DNA from: Alphaproteobacteria bacterium LSUCC0684
Lineage (GTDB): Bacteria > Pseudomonadota > Alphaproteobacteria > Puniceispirillales > UBA1172
Length of the DNA: 64,000 nt
Direction of reading: 5' to 3'
Assembly (NCBI GenBank): GCA_041228335.1
Contig: CP166130.1
Location: forward strand, 62,001 to 126,000
The notes beneath the pieces were generated by a model. The model was not told where the DNA came from and made no database searches. It was given only the letters and a program-made list of their open reading frames with translations. A program made the position numbers and the translations under genes. This document shows positions 34,362-43,651 of this stretch, piece after piece; position 1 is the stretch's first letter, and each line of letters begins with the position of its first letter.

Positions 34362-35171
34362 CTATTTCTCACGGCCGATCCGGCTGATCAGATAGGACAC
34401 CGATACCAACAGAAAAGATACAAGCAGCATGAGTGTCGAAATCGCCATGATATTTGGCTTGATGCCCTGTTTCACGGCCCCGAAAATAGCTGTCGGCAGG
34501 GTTTCCACCCCGGCCCCTTTGACAAAATTCGTGATGATGAAATCGTCAAGCGAGATGATAAAGGCCAAAAGGAAGCCGGAAAGAATGCCCGGCACCATCA
34601 GCGGCAGCAGTATCAGCCTGAAGGTCTCAGCCGGGGTGGCATAGAGATCCCGCGCCGCCTGTTCGTAGATGCTTGTGATCCCCTGAAGCCTGGCGGCAAT
34701 CGGCAAATAGGCAAACGGGATACAGAAAACTATATGCGCCAGCAGAATGCTCAGCACCCCGCGATCGAAACCGATCGCCGAAAAGAAGATCAGCGTTGCC
34801 ACGGCGGTGACAATCTCCGGCACCATCAGCGGCAGATTAATGAGGCCAAAGGTCAGCGCCTTACCCCTGAAAACCCGCCCCCTGACCATGGCCAGCGCTG
34901 CCATCGTGGCAATGATTGTTGAGATGATGGCCGCCATCACGGCGATGATGAGCGAGTTTACCGTTGCTTTTTTAAACTTGCCAGCCTCCAGCCCGAAGAA
35001 GACGTCTTCATACCAGACAAGGCTGAAGCCGCCCCAGATGGTAATCGATGGTGAGTTGTTGAAGGAATAAATCATCACGATAATCAGCGGCGCATAGAGG
35101 ATGATCAGGCAGGCGAGGGTGATCTCTCGGAAGCCGGGATAAAAGCGAACGGATTTGCCCTTTCTCTCCAT
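34362..35171 (-). CDS. polyamine-type ABC transporter permease (PotC/PotI-like, first system)
   Basis: The roughly 269-residue inner-membrane protein has six predicted membrane helices. It carries the binding-protein-dependent permease loop that docks with the ATPase ([25 protein letters not shown], about residues 185-205). [20 protein letters not shown] at the N-terminus is usual for PotC/PotI. The start at 35171 is preferred over an upstream in-frame ATG because AGGAG lies about six bases before it and it follows the potB-like stop by one base. It pairs with the PotB/PotH-like permease to form the channel. Confidence 0.92.
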   Translation of the reverse strand: MERKGKSVRFYPGFREITLACLIILYAPLIIVMIYSFNNSPSITIWGGFSLVWYEDVFFGLEAGKFKKATVNSLIIAVMAAIISTIIATMAALAMVRGRVFRGKALTFGLINLPLMVPEIVTAVATLIFFSAIGFDRGVLSILLAHIVFCIPFAYLPIAARLQGITSIYEQAARDLYATPAETFRLILLPLMVPGILSGFLLAFIISLDDFIITNFVKGAGVETLPTAIFGAVKQGIKPNIMAISTLMLLVSFLLVSVSYLISRIGREK

Positions 35172-35172
35172 G

Positions 35173-36108
35173 TCAGCTCCTGCCCTGATTGCTTTGCGTC
35201 TGCTGGCGGGCATAGAACAGCAGGATGATCATGATGATTGTCAGCAGGATCATTGAGACCGCCGCGCCAAACGGCCAGTCTCCGGCCTGGCCCTTGAATT
35301 GCTCCTCGACGAGCGAGCCGATCATGAAGTTCTTTGCACCGCCCAGAAGATCCGGTGCCAGAAAGGCGCCAAGAGACGGGATGAAGACAAGGATGCAGCC
35401 AGCAACAATGCCGGGCCTGACCGAGGGGATCACCACCTTGAACAAGGTCGTCCAGCGCCCGGTATAGAGATCAGCCGCCGCTTCGGAGAGAACGAAATTA
35501 TACCGTTCGATTGACGCATAGACAGGCAGCACCATGAACGGCAGATAGGAATAAAAAAGCCCAAGCTGGATGGCGAAAGCGGTATTGATCATGCGGATGG
35601 GATCATCGATAAGACCAAGGGCCACCAGCCATTCATTGATGGGGCCGGTATCGCGGATGAGGAATTTCATCGAGACCGTGCGGATGAGCAGATTAACCCA
35701 GTAGGGAATCGTTACCAGAAAAAGCAGCATGGAGCGCAGTTGCGGTGGCTGGGTGGCGATAAAATAGGCAGTCGGGAAACCGATCAAGAGGCAGAAGATC
35801 ATGGCAAAGAGCGCCTGCAGGAAGGATCGCCAGAAGATCAGGATATAGGTCCACTCGATCGTCGGCGGCTCATCACCGAAAAGCCCCCGGTCAAGAAAGA
35901 ACTGGTCATAGGCATCAAGGGTGAATTCCCAGATGACGCCGCCACGGAAATCCTGCGTCAGGAAGGAATAGACCAGCATGATCAGCACAGGAACAACCAG
36001 CAGCAACCCGATCACCAGCCAGGCCGGGAACAGAAGCGCCTTCTGGCGGCCGTCGACAATCGAGCCTTCGGCCTTTGTCGATTGCTGATTGGAAATCATC
36101 CCCGCCAT
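35173..36108 (-). CDS. polyamine-type ABC transporter permease (PotB/PotH-like, first system)
   Basis: This 311-residue membrane protein is the first permease of the importer. It shows the N-terminal helix ([22 protein letters not shown]), the periplasmic loop with DQFFLD, and the ATPase-docking loop [21 protein letters not shown] followed by [21 protein letters not shown]. Six helices are expected. Start and stop overlaps (TAATG with the ATPase gene, one base to the next permease) show tight translational coupling in the operon. Confidence 0.93.
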   Translation of the reverse strand: MAGMISNQQSTKAEGSIVDGRQKALLFPAWLVIGLLLVVPVLIMLVYSFLTQDFRGGVIWEFTLDAYDQFFLDRGLFGDEPPTIEWTYILIFWRSFLQALFAMIFCLLIGFPTAYFIATQPPQLRSMLLFLVTIPYWVNLLIRTVSMKFLIRDTGPINEWLVALGLIDDPIRMINTAFAIQLGLFYSYLPFMVLPVYASIERYNFVLSEAAADLYTGRWTTLFKVVIPSVRPGIVAGCILVFIPSLGAFLAPDLLGGAKNFMIGSLVEEQFKGQAGDWPFGAAVSMILLTIIMIILLFYARQQTQSNQGRS

Positions 36109-37235
36109 TATTTTGCCAGAACCCTGATGGAACTGTCGGGGAAATCAACATGCACGGCATCCCCTACCTTTAGTTCAGCCGTATCACCTGATACATTCTG
36201 TATCCGTGCCAGCACAGGCTGGCCCTTGTCCAGCGCGATATGATACTGGGTGTCGGTGCCAAGATAAGACATATCCTCAATCCTGCCGCGTGACCCGCTT
36301 GAGGGGGTTTTGCCTCTTGCCGGCCGGATGCTGATCTGTTCCGGGCGGATCATGAAAGACACGTCTTCCGGCCCGGCAATCTTGCGGCCGAGATCAATTT
36401 TCTTTTCCTTCCAGCCATTGAACATCAGCCTGGCCGTGGTGCCGCGCCCTGGCTCGGCCACCGCGTCGATGATATTGGCTTCACCGATGAAATTGGCGAC
36501 AAAGTTATTCACCGGGTTGTTGTAGATATCCTGCGGCGTGCCGATCTGCTGAACCTTGCCGTTGCTCATCACCGCGATGCGGTCGGACATGGCCAGCGCT
36601 TCTTCCTGATCATGGGTGACAAAGACGAAGGTGATGCCGGTCTGCTTCTGAATGGCCTTGAGCTCTTCCCGCATTGCCTGCCTCAGTTTGAGATCAAGTG
36701 CCGAAAGCGGCTCATCGAGAAGCAGCACCTTCGGGGCTGGTGCCAGCGCCCGGGCCAGCGCAACCCGTTGCTGCTGCCCGCCGGAAAGTTCGTGCGGCCG
36801 GCGGTCAGCGAAGTCCACCATCCGGATCAGCTCAAGCATGGCCCGGGCACGCGAGATGATCTCATCACTGGTCTGGCCCAACCGCTTGAGGCCAAAGGCG
36901 ACGTTTTCATAAACGCTGAGATGGGGGAAAAGGGCATATTGCTGAAAGACAGTATTGACGGGCCGCTGGTGCGGGGCAAGGGTGCTGATGTCATCTCCAT
37001 AGAGAAGCACCTGGCCTTTGGTGATATCCTCAAACCCGGCGATGATTCGCAAAAGAGTTGTCTTGCCGCATCCCGATGGCCCGAGTAGGGTGAAGAATTC
37101 ACTGTCGCGTATGTCGAAACTTACCGCGTCCAGTGCGGTGACTGGCTGGTGCCGGTGCGGGTATATTTTGGAAACCGATACGATATCAACCGCTGTTCTG
37201 GACACTATCCCTTCCCCCGCTGCACCTTTATTCAT
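36108..37235 (-). CDS. polyamine-type ABC transporter ATPase (PotA/PotG-like, first system)
   Basis: The 375-residue cytoplasmic ATPase powers the importer and opens the operon. It has Walker [15 protein letters not shown] (about residues 54-67), the ABC signature [15 protein letters not shown], Walker [14 protein letters not shown] and the switch histidine in [16 protein letters not shown]-terminal TOBE domain (from about 270) includes ISIRPARGK. The gene is divergent from an aldehyde dehydrogenase gene across a 193-base spacer that holds two inverted repeats. A second ATPase of the same type is at 42455. Confidence 0.94.
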   Translation of the reverse strand: MNKGAAGEGIVSRTAVDIVSVSKIYPHRHQPVTALDAVSFDIRDSEFFTLLGPSGCGKTTLLRIIAGFEDITKGQVLLYGDDISTLAPHQRPVNTVFQQYALFPHLSVYENVAFGLKRLGQTSDEIISRARAMLELIRMVDFADRRPHELSGGQQQRVALARALAPAPKVLLLDEPLSALDLKLRQAMREELKAIQKQTGITFVFVTHDQEEALAMSDRIAVMSNGKVQQIGTPQDIYNNPVNNFVANFIGEANIIDAVAEPGRGTTARLMFNGWKEKKIDLGRKIAGPEDVSFMIRPEQISIRPARGKTPSSGSRGRIEDMSYLGTDTQYHIALDKGQPVLARIQNVSGDTAELKVGDAVHVDFPDSSIRVLAK

Positions 37236-37280
37236 GCTCTATCTTTGCATATTCAATCCATAGCACAAGATGGAAGGCAT

Positions 37281-37318
37281 CATCAAATATCGTCTTTTTT
37301 GATGGCCTGATATTCAGG
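37281..37318. promoter_or_regulatory. two inverted repeats in the divergent polyamine promoter region
   Basis: CATCAAA (37281-37287) with TTTGATG (37298-37304) and CCTGA-TAT-TCAGG (37306-37318) lie side by side between the importer operon and the aldehyde dehydrogenase gene. Their place in a shared divergent promoter region makes them operator candidates. No regulator gene is next to them. The rest of this 193-base spacer shows nothing else I can name. Confidence 0.4.
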
Positions 37319-37428
37319 TCATCATGTGGGTGTGGTTCGGCTGGTCATCGTTCCGTCAAAAATGTTATGCTGGAGCAAGTACAGCATGCCGCGCTGATGC
37401 TGAATGAAATAATTAGGGGGATGGAATT

Positions 37429-38919
37429 ATGCCTGTACACAGCCTGAAGGAATGGAATGACCTTGCCGCCGGCCTGAGGCCGAAAGGGCAGTTGCTGATC
37501 GATGGCCGATTTGAAGACGCTGCTTCGGGCAAGACGTTTGCCAGCATCAACCCGGCAACAGGTGAGGTGATTGCCGATGTGGCCGAAGGCGATACTGCTG
37601 ATATCGACCGCGCGGTTATTTCGGCCCGGAACGCGTTTGAAAGCGGGCGGTGGTCCGAAGAGACGCCGATGAACCGCAAGGCGGTGCTGCTCCGGCTGGC
37701 TGAACTGATCCGTTCCAGCCTTGATGAGCTGGCCCTGCTTGACAGTATCGACATGGGCAAGCCGGTGGAAGATGCGGCGGCGATCGATGTGCCTGGCTCG
37801 GCCCTCTTCTTTCAGTGGTATGCCGAAGCCATCGACAAGATCTATGACGAGGTTGCTCCCACCGGCCCTGGTGATCTCGCGCTCATCACCCGCGAGCCGC
37901 TCGGGGTGATCGGTGCGGTGGTGCCGTGGAATTTTCCGCTTGATATGGCAACCTGGAAAGCATCGGCGGCGCTGGCTGCGGGGAATTCCATCGTGCTGAA
38001 ACCGGCAGAACAGTCACCCCTGTCGGCGTTGCGGCTTGCTGAACTCGCCTTGGAAGCCGGGTTGCCGGAAGGGGTGTTCAATGTTGTTCCCGGATATGGG
38101 GAAACCGCAGGGCAGGCGCTCGGGCTTCATCCTGATGTGGATTGCCTCGCGTTCACGGGCTCAACCCCGGTGGGCAAACTGTTCCAGCAATATGCGGGCC
38201 AGTCGAACATGAAGCAGGTCTGGCTTGAAACCGGCGGCAAGAGCCCGAATCTGGTTTTTGAAGATTGCGCTGATCTGGATGCGACAGCGGATATGGCCGC
38301 GCTGGGCATTTTCTTCAATCAGGGGGAGGTCTGCTCCGCCAATTCACGTCTTCTGGTCGAACGATCGATCCATGCCGAATTTGTCAAGAAGATCAAGGAG
38401 CGTGCCAAATCCTATCAGCCGGGCAACCCGCTTGACCCCTCCTCGCGGATGGGCGCGATTGTAAGCCAGGAGCAGCATGAACGGATTGTCAGCATGATCG
38501 AGCTTGGCAAAAAAGACGCGGACTGCATCATCGGCGGAAACGCGGTCAAGATCGACAATCGCGGTCTCTATATCGAGCCGACCATCTTTGACAATGTGGC
38601 GCCGCGCGCAGATATCGCCCGGGATGAGATTTTCGGCCCCGTGCTCTCGGTCATTCCGTTTGACAGCGAAGAGGAAGCCGTGTCGATTGCCAACGATACG
38701 ATATATGGCCTTGCGGCGTCTCTCTGGACGGGGAATCTGTCCCGCGCGCACCGGGTATCACGCCAGTTGAGGGCCGGAACGGTTTCGGTCAACACCGTTG
38801 ATGCGCTCAGCCCGATGACGCCTTTTGGCGGGTTCAAGCAGTCCGGTATCGGCCGTGATCTGTCATTGCACGCGCTGGATAAATACACCGCACTCAAGAC
38901 AACCTGGATCAAGTATTAG
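37429..38919 (+). CDS. aldehyde dehydrogenase, PuuC/gamma-aminobutyraldehyde type
   Basis: The 496-residue NAD(P)-dependent aldehyde dehydrogenase has the catalytic Cys302 in FFNQGEVCSANSRLL, the general base Glu267 in LETGGKSPNLV, and the nucleotide-binding VVPWNFPLDMATWK and FTGSTPVGK motifs. The overall type is that of enzymes acting on gamma-glutamyl-aminobutyraldehyde, 4-aminobutyraldehyde or 3-hydroxypropionaldehyde. Its position opposite the polyamine importer operon suggests that it oxidises the aldehyde left after amine oxidation, giving a GABA-like acid. A putrescine aminotransferase or glutamylputrescine pathway is absent from the window. Confidence 0.9.
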   Translation: MPVHSLKEWNDLAAGLRPKGQLLIDGRFEDAASGKTFASINPATGEVIADVAEGDTADIDRAVISARNAFESGRWSEETPMNRKAVLLRLAELIRSSLDELALLDSIDMGKPVEDAAAIDVPGSALFFQWYAEAIDKIYDEVAPTGPGDLALITREPLGVIGAVVPWNFPLDMATWKASAALAAGNSIVLKPAEQSPLSALRLAELALEAGLPEGVFNVVPGYGETAGQALGLHPDVDCLAFTGSTPVGKLFQQYAGQSNMKQVWLETGGKSPNLVFEDCADLDATADMAALGIFFNQGEVCSANSRLLVERSIHAEFVKKIKERAKSYQPGNPLDPSSRMGAIVSQEQHERIVSMIELGKKDADCIIGGNAVKIDNRGLYIEPTIFDNVAPRADIARDEIFGPVLSVIPFDSEEEAVSIANDTIYGLAASLWTGNLSRAHRVSRQLRAGTVSVNTVDALSPMTPFGGFKQSGIGRDLSLHALDKYTALKTTWIKY

Positions 38920-39040
38920 GCAGGTGGAAAAATCAAGCCAGCATTTTGGCATTTGCTCAACTGAACGTAGTATGAGGGTGAAAACCTGATCACGGATTTA
39001 CCTGATCCGGGGGCCCTTCGTCTGATAAATGGAGTAACAC

Positions 39041-40702
39041 ATGACCCCTGATCTTGTTGTCCTTAATGGCCGCCTCCTTACCTTTGACAAAGCCCGGCCA
39101 GCGGCTTCCGCCCTGGCGGTACAGGGCGGGAAGATCATCGCCGTCGGAACGACAACCGATATTCGTGAGATGGCGGGGCCGGATACACGAATCATCGATG
39201 CTTTGGGCAGCACCGTTCTGCCTGGGTTCATTGACAGCCATGTGCATCTCTTTGGCGGGTCGGTTGAGCTGGATTATCTTGATCTCTATGGTGTTCAGGG
39301 TATGGATATGCTTGCTGAAAAGGTGCAGGCCTGGTCGAACGCCTGCCCGGAGGACAAGATCCTCTTTGCCATTCAGGCTGATTACAACATCATCTCCCCG
39401 GGGCATCAGACCACCCGTCATGATCTCGACAAGGTCATGCCGCACCGGCCCTTCGCGATGTTCGCGGCAGATCACCATACCATCTGGGCCAATACCAGGG
39501 CGCTTGAACTTGCGGGAATCCTCCATGGCGGCGAAGTGGACAAGGGGGCGGAGATCGTCATGGCGGCGGATGGCACGGCGAAAGGCGAGCTGCGTGAGCC
39601 CGGCGCCTATGCCCCGGTATTGAAACTGACGCGCTATGGCGGCCGGGACATGATCGGGCTGGTTACGGGCCGTAACCCGGAGCCGCCGGCAAACATGACA
39701 GAACGCGCCCTTGATGCCGACGCCATCGCCCGGGGGCTTAAACATTGTGCAAGTCATGGCATTACCGGGCTACACAACATGGACGGGAATATCTACACGC
39801 TTGAGTTGCTCAAGACGCTGGAAGACCGCGGTGAGCTGCTCTGCCGCACGGAAGTTCCTTTCCATTACAAAAGTTTCGACAGTCTTGATCGGTTCGCCGA
39901 GGCTGAGGCCATGCGGCGTGATTTCACTGGCGACTGGGTCTGGTGCAATCGCGTCAAGATGTTTGTTGATGGCGTAGTTGAAAGCTCAACGGCACTGATG
40001 CTGGAGCCATATCCAGGCCTTGAGACCATTGGCGATGCGGTCTTTGAGAGAGATCATTTCATGGAAGCTTGCGTCAGGGCCGATGCGCTCGGGTTCCAGA
40101 TATCGGTCCATGCGATCGGTGATCTTGCCATCCGCCAGACGCTTGATGCCTATGAGCTCGCCCGGAAAACAAATGGCGCGCGGGACAGTCGTCACCGGGT
40201 TGAGCATATCGAAGTTCTCCATCCCGATGATCTGATGCGTTTTGTTGAACTGGGTGTCGTGGCGTCGATCCAGCCCGGCCATGCGCCGTTTGGTGTTTAT
40301 TTCGGCTCGGATACCATCAACCGGATGCTGCATCCGCATCAGATACCAACGGCATTTGCCTGGCGTGATATCCGCAATACCGGCGCAAAGGTGATCTTTT
40401 CAACCGACTGGCCGGTCATCCCGGTCGATGTGATGCCGAATGTGAAATCCGCGGTTGCTCCGAAAAAACTTGCGCCGCCCTGGCGTGATCAGGCCCAGAC
40501 ACTGCATGAGACACTTGAAAGCTATACAGCAGGCAATGCCTGGGTTGAGTTCAACGAAACCCGCAAGGGCCAGCTCAAGACCGGGATGATGGCGGATATT
40601 GTCGTCATGTCTCATGATCTGGATGCCATGGATCCCGGGGATCTGGACAAGGCAGGCGCGCAGATCACCATCTGTGATGGCCGGATAACCTGGGAAGCCT
40701 GA
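39041..40702 (+). CDS. YtcJ-like metal-dependent amidohydrolase
   Basis: The 553-residue protein is an amidohydrolase of the YtcJ/NfdA type. The metal-binding histidines are in VLPGFIDSHVHLFGG (about residues 63-77), a further site in HAIGDLAIRQTLDAYE and HRVEHIEVLHPDDL, and the closing SFTAGNA-like segment is ESYTAGNAWVEF. Members hydrolyse cyclic amides, formamides or imide rings. The true substrate is unknown. GGAG precedes the start. It lies 121 bases after the aldehyde dehydrogenase gene, probably in the same transcription unit, and converges on the second importer's permease gene with 12 bases between. Confidence 0.85.
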   Translation: MTPDLVVLNGRLLTFDKARPAASALAVQGGKIIAVGTTTDIREMAGPDTRIIDALGSTVLPGFIDSHVHLFGGSVELDYLDLYGVQGMDMLAEKVQAWSNACPEDKILFAIQADYNIISPGHQTTRHDLDKVMPHRPFAMFAADHHTIWANTRALELAGILHGGEVDKGAEIVMAADGTAKGELREPGAYAPVLKLTRYGGRDMIGLVTGRNPEPPANMTERALDADAIARGLKHCASHGITGLHNMDGNIYTLELLKTLEDRGELLCRTEVPFHYKSFDSLDRFAEAEAMRRDFTGDWVWCNRVKMFVDGVVESSTALMLEPYPGLETIGDAVFERDHFMEACVRADALGFQISVHAIGDLAIRQTLDAYELARKTNGARDSRHRVEHIEVLHPDDLMRFVELGVVASIQPGHAPFGVYFGSDTINRMLHPHQIPTAFAWRDIRNTGAKVIFSTDWPVIPVDVMPNVKSAVAPKKLAPPWRDQAQTLHETLESYTAGNAWVEFNETRKGQLKTGMMADIVVMSHDLDAMDPGDLDKAGAQITICDGRITWEA

Positions 40703-40714
40703 ACAGATTCCGGG

Positions 40715-41515
40715 TCAGTATTTCTTGCGTGTGAACAGGAAGAATACCGTCACGACGAGAAGTGAAATTGCCAGCAGAATGCTTGAAATGGCATTGATTT
40801 CCGGGGTGATGGTGCGCCGAAGCTGCCCCAGCATATAGGTGGGCAAAGTATCCTGGCCCGGGGTTTTCACAAACTCGGTAATGATCACATCATCAAGGGA
40901 AATGACGAAGGCAAGCATGGCACCTGCCATTATTCCCGGCCAGAGCAAGGGCAGGGTAACCCGGCGAAACACCATGGAGGGCCGGGCATAGAGATCGCTT
41001 GCGGCGGTTTCAAGGCTGAGGTTCATGCCATCAAGCCTTGCCTTGATCGGCAGATAGGCAAAAGGAATACAGAAAGCGGCATGCGCTGCGATCAGATACC
41101 CGAGGCCGAAATAGTTGGTGAAATTCTTGATAATGGCGAAGAAAATCAGCAAGGCGACCGCGGTGACGATTTCAGGCACCATCAGGGGCTGGTTGATCAG
41201 GATGAATATGATCTGCTGCCCTTTGAAGGGCTGGGTCCGTGTTGTGCCAAGCGCGGCCATGGTCGCCAGAAAAGTTGAAATGACGGAAGCACATATGGCA
41301 ATGATGACCGAACGCATGGCGGCTTCCTGAACAAGCTGGTTCTCGCTTGCCTCGATATACCAGCGGAGCGAGAAACCTTCCCACAGCATGAGGTTGCTGC
41401 CAGCATTGAATGAATAGAACACCAGCAGCAGAATAGGTGCATAAAGAGCGAAAAAACAGATCAGCGCGATCTGCTTGAAGCCAAACTGATAAGTGACCGA
41501 AAACTCTTTGTTCAT
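40715..41515 (-). CDS. polyamine-type ABC transporter permease (PotC/PotI-like, second system)
   Basis: The permease (266 residues from this start) has six predicted helices and the docking loop AASDLYARPSMVFRRVTLPLLWPGI. It is the second permease of the second importer. The N-terminal FGFKQIALICFFALYAPILL is family-like. The start at 41515 lies ten bases after the upstream stop but has only a weak ribosome-binding sequence. In-frame ATGs at 41533 and 41572 would overlap the upstream gene. It resembles the PotC-like protein at 34362 in layout but is clearly diverged, so the two systems are not a recent duplication. Confidence 0.9.
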   Translation of the reverse strand: MNKEFSVTYQFGFKQIALICFFALYAPILLLVFYSFNAGSNLMLWEGFSLRWYIEASENQLVQEAAMRSVIIAICASVISTFLATMAALGTTRTQPFKGQQIIFILINQPLMVPEIVTAVALLIFFAIIKNFTNYFGLGYLIAAHAAFCIPFAYLPIKARLDGMNLSLETAASDLYARPSMVFRRVTLPLLWPGIMAGAMLAFVISLDDVIITEFVKTPGQDTLPTYMLGQLRRTITPEINAISSILLAISLLVVTVFFLFTRKKY

Positions 41516-41525
41516 ATTCAACCCG

Positions 41526-42449
41526 TCAGGCATTTTTGTTTTCCGATTTCTGGATGATCCGGACATAGACAATCAGGGCAATCATCACGATAAACAACAT
41601 CGTCACCGCAAGTGCCGCGCCAAGTGGCCAGTTTTTCCCCTGACCAAACTGCAGTTCAATGAGGTTGCCGATCATCATTCTTTTGCCGCCCCCCAGAATT
41701 CTCGGGGTCACATAAGCCCCGAGCGACGGGACGAAAACAAGGATGGATCCGGCGATGATGCCGGGCTTGATGATCGGCAGGATGATTTTGCGAAGCACCT
41801 TGATGCGGGTTGCATAGAGATCAAACCCGGCCTCAACAAACCTGAAATCGAAACGCTCCATGGAGGCATAGATCGGTAAAACCATCAGCGGCAGATAGAC
41901 ATAGGTCATGCCGATGAGGATGGCGAGGTCCGTGTAAAGCATCTTGATCGGCTCGGAAATGATTCCCATGCCGATCAGCGAGTTGTTGATTACACCTTTG
42001 TTGCGGACAAGTTCCAGTATGGCGAAAGTGCGGATCAGCAGGTTGGTCCAGAAAGGGATAGTTATCAGAAAGAGCCAGATATTCCGTGTTGTGGGCGGCC
42101 GGGTCGCAATATAATAGGCCGTTGGAAACCCGACAAACATGCAGATCAGGGTTGTCATGAAAGATAGCTGAACTGACCGCCAGAAAATGGAAAGATGGGC
42201 ATCGGAGAGCGAAACCGTATCATCGAAAATATCCCGGGTGAACAACACCCGGAACCAGGCTTCGGTTGTGTATTCCCAAACAACTCCGCCATAGCTGCCC
42301 GCCGTCAGAAAGGAATAGATCAGGACAATCACGAGCGGGCCGGCAGCGGCGAACAGCAGCAACGCCAGCGCCGGCATCGACAACAGCCAGTTATTTGTCG
42401 TTTTTCTTCTGATCTCTTCGCGTTCGAGCGAGCTCAATTGCCGTGTCAT
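41526..42449 (-). CDS. polyamine-type ABC transporter permease (PotB/PotH-like, second system)
   Basis: This membrane protein (307 residues from the ATG at 42449) shows the docking loop AGFDLYATRIKVLRKIILPIIKPGI followed by SILVFVPSLGAYVTPRILGGG. The N-terminal NNWLLSMPALALLLFAAAGP helix starts the six-helix core. A TTG nine bases earlier is in frame, but GAGGA spacing favours the ATG. It lies five bases downstream of the ATPase stop. It forms the channel with the permease encoded at 40715. Confidence 0.92.
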   Translation of the reverse strand: MTRQLSSLEREEIRRKTTNNWLLSMPALALLLFAAAGPLVIVLIYSFLTAGSYGGVVWEYTTEAWFRVLFTRDIFDDTVSLSDAHLSIFWRSVQLSFMTTLICMFVGFPTAYYIATRPPTTRNIWLFLITIPFWTNLLIRTFAILELVRNKGVINNSLIGMGIISEPIKMLYTDLAILIGMTYVYLPLMVLPIYASMERFDFRFVEAGFDLYATRIKVLRKIILPIIKPGIIAGSILVFVPSLGAYVTPRILGGGKRMMIGNLIELQFGQGKNWPLGAALAVTMLFIVMIALIVYVRIIQKSENKNA

Positions 42450-42454
42450 GGATT

Positions 42455-43567
42455 TCAATCCTCGAGAATCTTGAGGGCATCTTCTTCAAGGAATATGCCC
42501 AGCTTGTCGCCGATCGCGGGATTGAAGCTGGAGTGTATCGTGTTTTGCGAACGCACGATGAACGGCTCGCCATTGTCAAGCTCAAGGTGGTAGTTGGTGT
42601 CGGTGCCGAAAAAGATCCTGTCGGTGAGTATGCCTGTAAGTGCCGCGCCATGGGTGGAGGTTTTGAGCTGTGTATGTTCCGGCCGGATAAAGACCATGGT
42701 TGTCGCCGCGCTCATCTTTTCTTCAGGCAACCCGACGGTAAAGCTCTTTTTTCTTCCTTCAAACCGGATCGTGGCCTGACGTTTCTTCTTGTCGACTTTG
42801 TTTATATTGGCCTCGACAAAATTGGACTCGCCAATAAAGTCGGCAACAAAGCGTTTCGTTGGCTTGTAATAAATTTCATCCGGCGAGCCAACTTGCAGAA
42901 TATGCCCGTTATTCATCACCGCGATGCGGTCCGACATGGTCAGGGCTTCTTCCTGGTCGTGGGTGACAAAGATGAAGGTGATGCCGGTTTCAAGCTGAAG
43001 TCGTTTCAGTTCGATCTGCATGCCGCGGCGCAATTTGTAATCAAGTGCGGAAAGAGGTTCATCCAGAAGCAGGACATCGGGCTTTGGGGCCAGCGCACGG
43101 GCAAGGGCAACACGCTGCTGCTGGCCACCGGAAATCTGATCGGTGCGGCGGTCCCTGAGGTCCTGCATATGAACAAGGGCAAGCATCTCATTTACCGTCT
43201 GTTCGATTTCTTTCTTTGGCTTGTTCAGCATTTCAAGGCCAAAGCTGATATTCTCGGCAACGGTGAGGTGCGGAAACAGGGCGTAATTCTGAAATACCGT
43301 GTTGACCGAACGCTTGAAGGGGGGGAGATGGGTGATGTCTTTATCGTCGAGCAGTATCGTGCCAAATGTCGGGCTTTCAAATCCGGCAATAAGTCGAAGC
43401 AACGTGGTCTTGCCGCATCCTGAAGGGCCGAGAAGGGTGAAGAACTCATTACGCCGGATGTTTACAGATACATTATCAAGCGCCTTAACCACATTCGATT
43501 GCGGGCCAAAATATTTTCCAACACCTTCTACTTTAACAGCATTATCTGCCTCATGCGTTTTACTCAT
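42455..43567 (-). CDS. polyamine-type ABC transporter ATPase (PotA/PotG-like, second system)
   Basis: The roughly 370-residue ATPase has Walker [17 protein letters not shown], the signature [18 protein letters not shown], Walker [14 protein letters not shown], the switch histidine in [14 protein letters not shown] and a TOBE-type C-terminus ([14 protein letters not shown]). The ATG at 43567 is used; a GTG 15 bases earlier is also open. A hairpin lies between it and the NylB-like gene upstream on the same strand. The cognate binding protein is not in this cluster end but at 46530, beyond the two hydrolase genes. Confidence 0.93.
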   Translation of the reverse strand: MSKTHEADNAVKVEGVGKYFGPQSNVVKALDNVSVNIRRNEFFTLLGPSGCGKTTLLRLIAGFESPTFGTILLDDKDITHLPPFKRSVNTVFQNYALFPHLTVAENISFGLEMLNKPKKEIEQTVNEMLALVHMQDLRDRRTDQISGGQQQRVALARALAPKPDVLLLDEPLSALDYKLRRGMQIELKRLQLETGITFIFVTHDQEEALTMSDRIAVMNNGHILQVGSPDEIYYKPTKRFVADFIGESNFVEANINKVDKKKRQATIRFEGRKKSFTVGLPEEKMSAATTMVFIRPEHTQLKTSTHGAALTGILTDRIFFGTDTNYHLELDNGEPFIVRSQNTIHSSFNPAIGDKLGIFLEEDALKILED

Positions 43568-43612
43568 AAAAATGATTACCACTGATATCTAATGTTGCGT
43601 TTATCCACAAGT

Positions 43613-43634
43613 ATTCACCCAAGACAGGGTGAAT
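43613..43634. other. intercistronic hairpin between NylB-like and ATPase genes
   Basis: ATTCACCC (43613-43620) and GGGTGAAT (43627-43634) form a perfect eight-base stem with a six-base loop just after the stop of the NylB-like gene. No T-run follows on either strand, so partial termination or transcript stabilisation is more likely than full termination. Confidence 0.5.
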
Positions 43635-43651
43635 TCAAGTGCCAAGTGGTG

